This document shows positions 8,490 through 14,785 of a stretch of 14,785 nt of DNA, in pieces. The stretch's first letter is position 1, and every line of letters starts with the position of its first letter. The position numbers were made by a program, and so were the translations under genes. Origin of the DNA: CAYLZO01 sp964387775 (GTDB taxonomy: Bacteria; Chloroflexota; Anaerolineae; JAAYZQ01); assembly GCA_964387775.1 (NCBI GenBank), contig CAYLZO010000128.1, positions 1 to 14,785 on the forward strand, given 5' to 3'. The notes below the pieces were generated by a model. It made no database searches. It saw nothing but the letters and a program-made list of their open reading frames with translations, and was not told where the DNA came from.

Positions 8490-9479
8490 GTGTGCCAAAC
8501 CAGGAAAGGGAGGCGAGCACCACTGGCACCCACGACCATAAACGTCTCGATCGGCACCGCCTCTGTGCTGGGATTGGCCGCCGTGCCCCAGGCCGTCGCA
8601 CCGACCACGGCCTATCTCATGCTCGGCGGCCGCTGCCTGATGAGCTGCGCCTTTTGCGCCCAGGCCCGCGAGAGCCAGGCCGGGGCGCTGAACCTGTCAC
8701 GCGTCGTCTGGCCCGAGTACGATTTCGACGCCGTCGTGGATCGTCTGGCGCGGGCCGTCGAACGGGGTGACGTTCGCCGCGCCTGCCTACAGGTGACGGT
8801 CACGGCCGATGCTTTTGAGCAGTCGCTGGCCATCGTGAGCGCGGTGAAAGCGGCCTCCGACGTGCCGTTCGACGTGGCCATCCTGCCCCGGGACCTGGAC
8901 CAGGTGGTGGCCCTCCTCGCTGCCGGCGCCGACCACATCGGCTTTGGCCTCGACGCGGCCTGCGAGCGGGTCTTTAAGCAGGTCAAGGGCGGCAACTGGG
9001 CGCGGGGGCTGACTCTCGTCGAGGAGGCGGCCCGCGCTTTTCCGGGATGCGTGGCCCTGCACCTCATCGTGGGATTGGGCGAGACGGAGCGGGAGATGGC
9101 CGAGCGGGTGCAGTGGGCCCACGACCGGGGCGTGACGGTGGGCCTCTTTGCCTTCACCCCGGTGCGGGGCACCCACCTGGCCGAGCGGCCGCCGCCGCCC
9201 CTGGCCGCCTACCGGCGCATGCAGGCCGCCCGCTGGCTCATCGTCCACGACCAGGCCCGCTTCGAGGGGATGACGTTCGATGTCCGGGGGCGGCTGGCTT
9301 GCCTGGGCGCGTCGCTGCCCGGCGGCGGCGCACCCTTTGAGACTTCGGGCTGCCCCGACTGCAACCGGCCCTTCTACAACGAGCAGCCGAGCGGCCCCCT
9401 GTACAACTATCCCCGGCCCCTGGCCGCCGACGAGGCGGCGCAGGCCATCCGAGAGATGGAGATTAAAACCTCATGCTAG
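8490..9479 (+). CDS. Radical SAM protein, BioB/LipA-related
   Basis: Contains the radical SAM cluster motif CLMSCAFC (CxxxCxxC), with the three Cys at residues 49, 53 and 56 of this 329-aa version. A TIM-barrel-like body follows (VALHLIVGLGETE is the typical 'GlGEt' strand), then a second Cys pair near the C-terminus, SGCPDCNRPFYNE, that could bind an auxiliary cluster. It resembles the biotin-synthase-related radical SAM group. With a LipM-type octanoyltransferase two genes downstream, a sulfur-insertion role in lipoyl synthesis (as for LipS1/LipS2-type enzymes) is a reasonable but unproven idea. The start is doubtful: GTG 8490 is the nearest ordinary start but has no ribosome site, while AAAGGGAGG (8505-8513) points to CTG at 8523, giving 318 aa. 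The TTG at 8433 lies only about three bases after the predicted transcription start. The stop overlaps proC by 7 bases. Confidence 0.85.
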   Translation: MCQTRKGRRAPLAPTTINVSIGTASVLGLAAVPQAVAPTTAYLMLGGRCLMSCAFCAQARESQAGALNLSRVVWPEYDFDAVVDRLARAVERGDVRRACLQVTVTADAFEQSLAIVSAVKAASDVPFDVAILPRDLDQVVALLAAGADHIGFGLDAACERVFKQVKGGNWARGLTLVEEAARAFPGCVALHLIVGLGETEREMAERVQWAHDRGVTVGLFAFTPVRGTHLAERPPPPLAAYRRMQAARWLIVHDQARFEGMTFDVRGRLACLGASLPGGGAPFETSGCPDCNRPFYNEQPSGPLYNYPRPLAADEAAQAIREMEIKTSC

Positions 9480-10306
9480 ATGGACAAATGATTGCGTTTG
9501 TCGGCAGCGGCATCATGGCCGAGGCGATGATCAAGGGCCTCTTGCGCCAGAAGCTGGTGACGCCGGCCCAGGTCATTGCCAGCGGCCCGCGCCCCGAGCG
9601 GGGGCAGGCCCTCTTTGACCGCTACGCTGTGCAGACCACCACAGACAACGTCGAGGCCGCCAGCCAGGCCGACGTCGTCGTCCTTTCGGTCAAGCCCCAG
9701 GTGCTGGGCCGCGTGCTGGAGGAGCTGGGCGGCCACGTCGCCTCCGAGGCGCTGGTGATCTCTATCGTCGCCGGGGCGCACATGGACACCATCCAGCGCA
9801 TGTTGGACGTGATGGCCATCGTGCGCGTCATGCCCAACACCCCGGCCCAGATCGGCCTGGGCATCTCGGTCTGGACCGCGACCGAGGCGACGACCGAGGT
9901 CCAGCGGGGCCAGGCCCTGGCCATCCTCAAGGCGCTGGGCGAAGAGGTTTACGTGGAGGACGAGGGCTACCTGGACATGGCGACGGCCCTCAGCGGCACC
10001 GGCCCGGCCTACGTCTTTTTGCTGATGGAGGCCATGGTCGACGCCGGGGTGCACCTGGGCTTTTCGCGCCACGTCTCCGAGCGGCTGGTCATCGAGACCC
10101 TGCGCGGCACCGTAGAGTATGCCCGCCAGTCGCCCCGGCACCTGGCGGCGCTGCGCAACCAGGTCACCTCACCCGGCGGCACCTCGGCCGAGGCCCTCTA
10201 CCACCTGGAAAAGGGCGGCCTGCGGACCGTGCTGTCGCGGGCCATCTGGGCCGCCTACCAGCGCTCGCGGGTGCTGGGCAGCGAGGCGGGGCGCGATGAC
10301 CGCTAG
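9473..10306 (+). CDS. proC: Pyrroline-5-carboxylate reductase
   Basis: A 277-aa protein of normal family length. It catalyses the NAD(P)H-dependent reduction of 1-pyrroline-5-carboxylate to L-proline in the cytoplasm. The Rossmann motif FVGSGIMAEA lies at 9-18. Family signatures are VMPNTPAQIG (119-128), SGTGPAYVFLLMEAM (174-188) and the ProC pattern VTSPGGTSAEAL (231-242) near the C-terminus. ATG 9473 overlaps the radical SAM stop; ATG 9488 (MIAFVGSG) is an alternative start with a closer purine-rich stretch. It sits between the radical SAM gene and lipM with overlaps at both ends, so the three are surely co-transcribed and probably translationally coupled. Why proline synthesis is placed in this unit is not obvious. 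Confidence 0.96.
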   Translation: MLDGQMIAFVGSGIMAEAMIKGLLRQKLVTPAQVIASGPRPERGQALFDRYAVQTTTDNVEAASQADVVVLSVKPQVLGRVLEELGGHVASEALVISIVAGAHMDTIQRMLDVMAIVRVMPNTPAQIGLGISVWTATEATTEVQRGQALAILKALGEEVYVEDEGYLDMATALSGTGPAYVFLLMEAMVDAGVHLGFSRHVSERLVIETLRGTVEYARQSPRHLAALRNQVTSPGGTSAEALYHLEKGGLRTVLSRAIWAAYQRSRVLGSEAGRDDR

Positions 10307-11135
10307 CCCGGCGCCGGACTATCTGCCTGTCACCTGGCGCCTGCTCCTCGACGGCGCGGCCGATGGCCCGACCAACATGGCCGCCGACGAGGCCGTCCTC
10401 CTCTCCGTAGTCGAGGGGACCAGCCCGCCCACGCTGCGCTTCTACGGCTGGTCGCCGCCCTGCCTGACCCTGGGCCGCAGCCAGCCCCTGGCCGAGGCCG
10501 ACCGGGCCGCCTGTCGCGGCGCCGGCGTGGACGTGGTGCGCCGGCCCAGCGGCGGCCAGGCCATCCTCCACACCGACGAGCTGACCTATTCGGTGGCGTT
10601 GTGCCAGGCCGATCCCCGGGCGGCGGGCGGCGTCATCGAGGGCTACCGGCGGCTGAGCGAGGGGCTGTTGGGCGGGCTGCGCCGCCTGGGTGTCGAGGCG
10701 GTCCAGGCCAGCGGCGGCGCCCAAAAGCGCGCCGAGTACACGCCTGTCTGTTTCGAGGTGCCCTCCGATTACGAGATCACGGCCGGCGAGCGCAAGCTGG
10801 TGGGCAGCGCCCAGTGGCGGGCCCGGGGCGGGGTCTTGCAGCACGGCACGCTGCCCCTCCACGGCGACTTGACCCGCGTGGTCGAGTACCTGATCTTTTC
10901 CGACGAGGAGCGAGCGGTGCGGCGCCGCAGCCTCCGGAACCGGGCGCTCACGCTGGAGGAGGCGGCGGGTCGCGTGATTCCTTTTGACGCGGCGGCACAG
11001 GCCCTGGCCGAGGGCCTGGCCGGGGCGCTCAACCTGACCCTCGTCCCCGGCGAGTTGACGGACCACGAGCGTCGCCTGGCCGCCGACCTGCGCCGCGACC
11101 GCTACGCCGACCCGGCCTGGACGGCGTGCACCTGA
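10296..11135 (+). CDS. lipM: Octanoyltransferase, LipM type
   Basis: A 279-aa member of the biotin/lipoate ligase fold family, matching the length of Bacillus LipM. Signatures are RRPSGGQAILH (82-92), TPVCFEVPSDYEI (149-161) with the presumed acyl-accepting Cys152, and GERKLVGSAQWR (164-175) with the conserved Lys167, then GGVLQHGTL. The C-terminal end DLRRDRYADPAWT is typical of LipM/LipL-like proteins. LipM moves octanoyl from acyl carrier protein to a lipoyl-domain protein (GcvH in Bacillus) for sulfur insertion by a lipoyl synthase. LplA-type ligases lack this Cys, so LipM is preferred; a LipL amidotransferase is less likely but cannot be excluded. The start ATG overlaps the end of proC by 11 bases. 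Confidence 0.85.
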   Translation: MTASPAPDYLPVTWRLLLDGAADGPTNMAADEAVLLSVVEGTSPPTLRFYGWSPPCLTLGRSQPLAEADRAACRGAGVDVVRRPSGGQAILHTDELTYSVALCQADPRAAGGVIEGYRRLSEGLLGGLRRLGVEAVQASGGAQKRAEYTPVCFEVPSDYEITAGERKLVGSAQWRARGGVLQHGTLPLHGDLTRVVEYLIFSDEERAVRRRSLRNRALTLEEAAGRVIPFDAAAQALAEGLAGALNLTLVPGELTDHERRLAADLRRDRYADPAWTACT

Positions 11136-11140
11136 CGTGG

Positions 11141-11159
11141 GGCAAGTTTGAAACTTGCC
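11141..11159. repeat. Perfect 19-base palindrome between lipM and the DUF503 gene
   Basis: GGCAAGTTTGAAACTTGCC has 9-base perfect arms around one central base, starting six bases after the lipM stop. There is no T-tract and the loop is too small for a normal hairpin, so it resembles a cruciform/operator site or a dispersed palindromic repeat more than a terminator. Confidence 0.7.
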
Positions 11160-11183
11160 TTACCGCGAGACGGAGCAACCCAC

Positions 11184-11468
11184 ATGCACATCGGAATCTG
11201 CACCATTGAGCTGCAACTGCCGGGCAACACCTCGCTGAAGGGCAAGCGCAGCGTCCTCAAATCGATCGTCACCCGCGTCGGCCGCGAGTTCAACGTCTCT
11301 ATCGCCGAGGTGGACGACCAGGACGTCTGGCAGCGGGCGGTGCTGGGCGTCGGCGTCGTCTCGAACAGCGCGGCCTATGCCCATCGCCAATTGGAGCGGG
11401 TGGTGGAATGGATCGAGTCTAACCGGCCGGACACGGTGCTGCTCGGATACAGCATCGAGATGTTATGA
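11184..11468 (+). CDS. DUF503 family protein (YlxP-like)
   Basis: A 94-aa protein of full family length. The family pattern is clear: an opening beta strand MHIGICTIELQLPG, then SLKGKRSVLKSIVTRVGREFN (about 17-37), then VSIAEVDDQDVWQRAVLGVGVVSN, and an ending LLGYSIEML. Relatives such as Bacillus YlxP are small cytoplasmic proteins linked to ribosome or translation genes; the function is not settled. The ATG at 11184 has GGAG eight bases upstream, while the open frame starts earlier, inside the palindrome. The gene follows lipM on the same strand after 48 bases and may be read from the same transcript. Confidence 0.88.
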   Translation: MHIGICTIELQLPGNTSLKGKRSVLKSIVTRVGREFNVSIAEVDDQDVWQRAVLGVGVVSNSAAYAHRQLERVVEWIESNRPDTVLLGYSIEML

Positions 11469-11484
11469 GAGTTCGCGGTTCGGG

Positions 11485-11519
11485 GTTGGAGGTTCGACGG
11501 GGTACGTCGAGCCTCCAAC
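11485..11519. repeat. Strong 14-bp hairpin between the DUF503 and lipoprotein genes
   Basis: Bases 11485-11498 pair with 11506-11519 (13 Watson-Crick pairs and one G-U) around a 7-base loop. The sequence after it, TTTGAACT, has only three T, so termination is possible but weak. A structured mRNA element or a palindromic repeat is equally likely. Confidence 0.65.
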
Positions 11520-11548
11520 TTTGAACTGTATCACTTGGAGGTGGGAGT

Positions 11549-12088
11549 ATGAGGCTGCAGCGATCTGTGTTCTGGATGGTGGGCTTGTTGTTGAGCGGCT
11601 GCACGCTGGTCCCCACCGTGCCTTCCCTGCCGACGCCCGTCCGCGCCCCCGAGATCGAGTCGGTGGCCGACGCGCTCCAGGCCGTGTTGGACGGCGCCAT
11701 TCCGCCCAGTGCCCTGACCCTCCGCTACGAGGTCGGCAATCCGGCCTGGCAGGGCCGCACGACGCTGGAGATCCGGGGCGGAGGCGACGTCACAGTCACC
11801 TTTGAGCAGGGCGAGCAGTTGAGCACCTGGCAGGCGTCGCTGCCCGAGGAGGAATTCTTGGACCTCGTCCAGTTGCTGGTGGACCACCAGGTGTGGGCCA
11901 TCCGCGGCCAGCGCGAGACCGGCGTGCCCGACGAGGCATATCCAACCGTGACGGTCAGCGCCGAGGGCGTCGAGCCGCTGCAAGTGGGCATGTGGCACGG
12001 CGAGGCACAGGATCACCCTGGCTTTGGCCCCATTGTCGCGGCGTTTGAAGGGATCGCGCGCGAGGTCAGCGGGGGTGTGGCCAGGTGA
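11549..12088 (+). CDS. Small lipoprotein of unknown function
   Basis: A 179-aa protein with a short type II signal peptide: MRLQRSVFWMVGLLLSGC gives the lipobox LLSGC with the lipidated Cys at 18, followed by a Pro-rich stretch (21-34). The rest (about 36-175) reads as an alternating beta-rich domain (ALTLRYEVGNP, TTLEIRGGGDVTVTFEQG, YPTVTVSAEG). No catalytic motif is seen and I do not recognise the family. The ATG at 11549 has a strong GGAGGTGGGAG ribosome site. Its stop is six bases from the stop of the convergent ATP-grasp gene. Confidence 0.8.
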   Translation: MRLQRSVFWMVGLLLSGCTLVPTVPSLPTPVRAPEIESVADALQAVLDGAIPPSALTLRYEVGNPAWQGRTTLEIRGGGDVTVTFEQGEQLSTWQASLPEEEFLDLVQLLVDHQVWAIRGQRETGVPDEAYPTVTVSAEGVEPLQVGMWHGEAQDHPGFGPIVAAFEGIAREVSGGVAR

Positions 12089-12094
12089 CGCCCG

Positions 12095-14443
12095 CTACCA
12101 GCCCTCCTCCGAGTAGTGGCGCAGGTAGCCCAGCGCCTGGCTGCTCTCACCGTCCATGATGACTTCCAGGCGCCGTCCGTCGGCAACCGCCGGCACGTCG
12201 ATCACCCGCACATAGTCGGCGTAGCGGGCGCATTCGGGGACCAGATCGGCCAGCACGTTGGGTGATTCCCGAAAGAACCCCCAATTAAAGACCGTCTCGT
12301 CGTCCTGGGGATAGAGGGCCAGGGGAAAGATCCCGGACTCGACCAGGTCCTGGAAAAAGTGGGTCCCGTAAGAGACCTCGGGCGCCGAGTCGCCGTGCGG
12401 CAGGCCGATTTCGATGAGCATGGCCGTGTTGTAAATGTCGGCGTAGGTGACTTTGACGCCCAAGTCGATGTTGCTGCTTCCCCAGCGGCCTGGCCCCATG
12501 AGGATGAACTCCTTCTTGGTCAGGTTCTCGTTGAGCCGGCCGATCACGCGCGCCAGTTGCAGGCGCGTCGTCTCGTCGGAGATCTGGTCGTAAGCCTCGG
12601 GGTCCACAAAGACCACGTGGCGGATCGAGGTCACGTGCCCGTGGGGCACCAGCCGGTTGGCGGTGAAAACGATGTCGGCTTCGGCGACGGTGGTCGGCAG
12701 TTCGACCGTGTAGGTCGACTCCTGGCTGGCCTGGGGGCGGCACTGGAGCAGGTGCACGACAAAATCGGGTTGCGGGTAGCCGGGCACGATGTCGGCCGTG
12801 AACTCGACGTCCACATGGCGCTCGAAACTCTCCGACAGCGTGTGAAGGATGGCCTTCATTAGCGGCACAAACTGGGTCTTGGTCAGGAGATTGTCAAAGG
12901 TTAGGACCAGGTCATCGGGCGAAATGCCGGGGTCGTAAGCCAGGGGAGCTTGCAGGTAATCGCCCTTGTTCACCGAGACGAGCAGCCGCGCCGAGGGAAA
13001 GTCCATGCTGAGCAGGTCGTTCACCGGACGCGTCTCGCACTTGTTTTGGGCCAGGTTGATAACGTCCGCAAAGTGTTGGGCGTAGCGCCTGATCTCGTCC
13101 GCGCCAACTTCCGGCCGGAGCCCGGGGTGGCTGAGGGCCACCATGCGTGGATAGTCGTTGGCCACGCGATCTACTGCCCGGGTGCCCAACCCCCACACCA
13201 TCCGCAAGAAACCATCCTCGCGGCGGATCTTGGCCGTCCAGCGGAAAGGATTGTAACTAAAGGCCACACCGGCCAGGGTGGGAAAAAAAAAGTCCCCGTG
13301 GCGGTCGCCCTGAACCTCTTGGAGGAGCACGGCCATACGCTCGTCGTAGTCGAGCAGGCCCATCTGCTGCCGGTAAAAGAGGGCATCGGGGCTAAATACG
13401 CTGGCATAGATCTGGGCAATCGCCTGGAGCAAGTCCTGTAGGTTTTCCTCAGGCGTGCCCTGATTCGGACAGAAAAAGCTGTCATACTTGCCCGCAAAGG
13501 AGGTGCCAAAACTATCTTCGAGCAGGCTGGAGGAACGCACGATGAGGGGCCGGCTGCCAACCCGGCTCAAGATGTCGCGCAGGCCCTCGACGATGTCGGC
13601 GGGGAATCGCCCCCGCAGGAACGCCTCCCGGGCGTGGGGATACTCGGCCTCGATCTCCTCCCGAGATTTGTACTTCTGGTCGTTGAGGTAATGCAGGTCG
13701 TTGAGTGACATAAAGTCATAGACGACGTCGGCGCCGATGAAATAGGACTCGGGAATCACCACCCGGTTCTTGAGATCCATCTCCTGGTTCGATTCTTCCA
13801 GGCTGAGGATCTTGTAAGCCAGCATCATGCCCGCCGCCTTGCCCCCGATCTTGCCCCGGCCGATGCGCCGGTGCCGGATGGCGTGCAAGTCAGAGACCTT
13901 GAAGAGATCCTTGGCGACGCCGACGAATCCCAGTTGATCGCTGATGAGCCCCTTGGTCAGCACGACCACAATCTCGCGCAGATGGTGTTTGACTCGCTCG
14001 CGCTGTTCCGGGGGCAGGGCTTCGTAGGCTTCCCCTCGGGCAAAGAGCATGTCCCAAGGGGCAAGTTCTGGATTGAAGGTCAACAGGATGTCGTCGCTCG
14101 GGATTCGCCGGGCGAGTACGTCGCGGACAATGTTCTCAAAGAGAGCGTGGGGCAGGTTGTGTGCAAAGTAGAAATCGGTCAAATTGTCGCGAAAGTGGTC
14201 GAAACGCCGTTGCCACTTGTCCCCAGATTCTTCGACGAGGGGGTCCCTCAGGCCCTCTCGCCTTTGCGACTCGATGGCCCGGATCTTGGCTTCCTGCTCT
14301 AGATCACTCGGGGAGATGATGCCGCGCCGATAGAGCTCGTTTCGCATGTGATCGCGGATGGTGGAGGCCAGAATGGGATAGCGGCTGATCTCCAGATAGA
14401 GTTGTAGGACCTTGGGTAGGGCTTCCGGGTCAAAGGTGATCAT
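12095..14443 (-). CDS. PEP/pyruvate-binding (PPDK N-terminal, ATP-grasp) domain protein
   Basis: A 782-aa protein. Residues about 195-570 form the ATP-grasp domain shared by PEP synthase and pyruvate phosphate dikinase: IGRGKIGGKAAGM (194-206, nucleotide-binding Lys202), LIVRSSSLLEDSFGTSFAGKY (about 300-320, phosphate-binding Arg303) and LLQCRPQ (565-571), the closing 'LQaRP' motif. The swivelling phospho-His domain and the PEP-binding TIM barrel of true PpsA/PpdK are absent. In their place are an N-terminal extension of about 190 residues and a C-terminal region of about 210 residues, with conserved-looking GPGRWGSSNIDLGVKVTYADI. It cannot be an ordinary PEP synthase; it may be an ATP-dependent phosphotransferase acting on another target. 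The start ATG at 14443 has an AGGAG site (GGCTCCT on the plus strand, 14448-14454). It is convergent with the lipoprotein gene. Confidence 0.88.
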   Translation of the reverse strand: MITFDPEALPKVLQLYLEISRYPILASTIRDHMRNELYRRGIISPSDLEQEAKIRAIESQRREGLRDPLVEESGDKWQRRFDHFRDNLTDFYFAHNLPHALFENIVRDVLARRIPSDDILLTFNPELAPWDMLFARGEAYEALPPEQRERVKHHLREIVVVLTKGLISDQLGFVGVAKDLFKVSDLHAIRHRRIGRGKIGGKAAGMMLAYKILSLEESNQEMDLKNRVVIPESYFIGADVVYDFMSLNDLHYLNDQKYKSREEIEAEYPHAREAFLRGRFPADIVEGLRDILSRVGSRPLIVRSSSLLEDSFGTSFAGKYDSFFCPNQGTPEENLQDLLQAIAQIYASVFSPDALFYRQQMGLLDYDERMAVLLQEVQGDRHGDFFFPTLAGVAFSYNPFRWTAKIRREDGFLRMVWGLGTRAVDRVANDYPRMVALSHPGLRPEVGADEIRRYAQHFADVINLAQNKCETRPVNDLLSMDFPSARLLVSVNKGDYLQAPLAYDPGISPDDLVLTFDNLLTKTQFVPLMKAILHTLSESFERHVDVEFTADIVPGYPQPDFVVHLLQCRPQASQESTYTVELPTTVAEADIVFTANRLVPHGHVTSIRHVVFVDPEAYDQISDETTRLQLARVIGRLNENLTKKEFILMGPGRWGSSNIDLGVKVTYADIYNTAMLIEIGLPHGDSAPEVSYGTHFFQDLVESGIFPLALYPQDDETVFNWGFFRESPNVLADLVPECARYADYVRVIDVPAVADGRRLEVIMDGESSQALGYLRHYSEEGW

Positions 14444-14472
14444 AATTGGCTCCTGGTTCCTCTGGTCGATGG

Positions 14473-14478
14473 ATTATA
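14473..14478 (-). promoter_or_regulatory. Possible -10 box for the PEP/pyruvate-binding gene
   Basis: A perfect TATAAT on the minus strand, 29 bases before the ATG at 14443. No good -35 is found at 16-18 bases, so the promoter is only suggested. It partly overlaps the T-rich tail of the proposed tRNA terminator. Confidence 0.4.
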
Positions 14479-14507
14479 ACAAAACGGCACCACCGGGGCG
14501 ATGGTGC
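14475..14507 (-). terminator. Possible terminator downstream of tRNA-Glu
   Basis: On the minus strand an 8-bp stem (14507-14500 pairing with 14494-14487, one G-U) with a 5-base loop is followed by CGTTTTGTTAT. The stem is short and the T-tract is interrupted. Confidence 0.45.
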
Positions 14508-14539
14508 GCGTTGTTGGCTTTCTGAACAGTAGTGCTTGA

Positions 14540-14575
14540 GAATTGACCGATAATCGTACCGCCACCGGTCAATTC
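14540..14575. repeat. 10-bp perfect inverted repeat with 16-base spacer
   Basis: GAATTGACCG (14540-14549) is the exact reverse complement of 14566-14575. It lies just 3' of tRNA-Glu on the minus strand and about 100 bases before the start of the ATP-grasp gene. It has no T-tract. It could be a processing hairpin for the tRNA transcript or an operator. Confidence 0.6.
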
Positions 14576-14591
14576 CACCCCACCACGGTAG

Positions 14592-14664
14592 TAGCGGATA
14601 CGGGATTCGAACCCGTGTCTCTGCCTTGAGAGGGCAGTATCCTAGTCCCCTAGACGAATCCGCC
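14592..14664 (-). tRNA. tRNA-Glu (anticodon CTC)
   Basis: A 73-base cloverleaf on the minus strand. The acceptor stem GGCGGAT (from 14664) pairs with ATCCGCT (one G-U at the end). The D-arm region starts TTCGTCTAG as in bacterial tRNA-Glu. The anticodon stem CTGCC/GGCAG closes the loop CTCTCAA with anticodon CTC (14630-14628), reading GAG. The T-arm is ACGGGTTCGAATCCCGT. The discriminator base is A at 14592. CCA is not encoded: the next bases read CTA, so CCA must be added by a nucleotidyltransferase. Confidence 0.96.
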
Positions 14665-14681
14665 ACGTCTGAAGCGGCGCT

Positions 14682-14710
14682 ATTGTAGCAGCAGTTTTGC
14701 GAATTGTCAA
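14682..14710 (-). promoter_or_regulatory. Sigma-70-type promoter of tRNA-Glu
   Basis: On the minus strand, perfect -35 TTGACA (14710-14705), 17-base spacer, -10 TACAAT (14687-14682). The tRNA 5' end is 17 bases downstream of the -10 box, leaving a leader of about 10 bases. The boxes are the same as in the phosphatase promoter. Confidence 0.85.
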
Positions 14711-14741
14711 ACCATCTGGGCGCCAAGTCGGCGATTCTGAA

Positions 14742-14770
14742 TTGTCTTTCCCCGCGCTCTGAGGTATAAT
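14742..14770 (+). promoter_or_regulatory. Divergent promoter reading out of the window
   Basis: -35 TTGTCT (14742-14747), 17-base spacer, -10 TATAAT (14765-14770). Transcription would begin near 14777 and leave the window. The two -35 boxes of this promoter and the tRNA promoter are 31 bases apart. Confidence 0.7.
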
Positions 14771-14785
14771 GGCCGCCACCGAGCG

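Noticed and set aside
12089..12094. Terminator between the convergent lipoprotein and ATP-grasp genes
   Set aside because: Only six bases separate the stops and no stem followed by a T-tract is seen.
14430..14726. 98-aa minus-strand ORF at the right end
   Set aside because: It runs through tRNA-Glu and its promoter and has no coding bias.

Overview
The window looks like ordinary chromosomal DNA from a GC-rich environmental bacterium. The best guess is Chloroflexota (Anaerolineae/Caldilineae-like). This is inferred from the gene set (UPF0182 membrane protein, stand-alone DUF1992 protein, LipM-type octanoyltransferase, DUF503, a PEP/pyruvate-binding-domain protein without the phospho-His domain), from strongly GC3-biased codons, and from short palindromic repeats between genes. 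No marker gene fixes the taxon. No phage, transposase, CRISPR array or rRNA was seen.

Layout, left to right. Positions 1-58 hold a small repeat patch. On the minus strand, 59-1348 encodes a protein made of two fused histidine-phosphatase domains, driven by a near-consensus promoter. Diverging from it, 1400-1885 encodes a DUF1992 (DnaJC28-like) protein, followed with a 4-base overlap by a small unknown ORF (1882-2073). The small ORF loses its GC3 bias in its last third. There the sequence changes to clearly lower-GC DNA holding two tightly linked genes: an OLD/AAA15-21-like ATPase (2057-3211) and a TOPRIM/DUF4276-like partner (3225-3956). An 18/20 inverted repeat (3947-3966 / 4029-4048) lies at the right edge. 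This two-gene cassette is the strongest candidate in the window for an acquired, possibly anti-phage, system.

Native GC-rich DNA then resumes. It has a 7-TM UPF0182 protein (4106-6871) and, 36 bases on, a membrane-anchored helix-hairpin-helix/coiled-coil protein (6908-8242) closed by a good intrinsic terminator (8260-8313). A TTGACT-N17-TATAAT promoter (8395-8423) starts a compact operon: a BioB/LipA-related radical SAM enzyme, ProC (last step of proline synthesis) and LipM-type octanoyltransferase, with overlapping ends. A perfect palindrome, a DUF503 gene, a strong hairpin and a small lipoprotein gene follow. Convergent to these, 14443-12095 (minus) encodes a 782-aa PEP/pyruvate-binding ATP-grasp protein.

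The right end carries tRNA-Glu(CTC) on the minus strand with a TTGACA-N17-TACAAT promoter. A divergent plus-strand promoter (14742-14770) starts a transcript whose gene lies beyond the window.

Functionally, the radical SAM/ProC/LipM operon suggests lipoyl-cofactor assembly placed beside proline synthesis. The ATPase/TOPRIM pair looks like a stand-alone nuclease module. The remaining genes are housekeeping or poorly characterised envelope functions.
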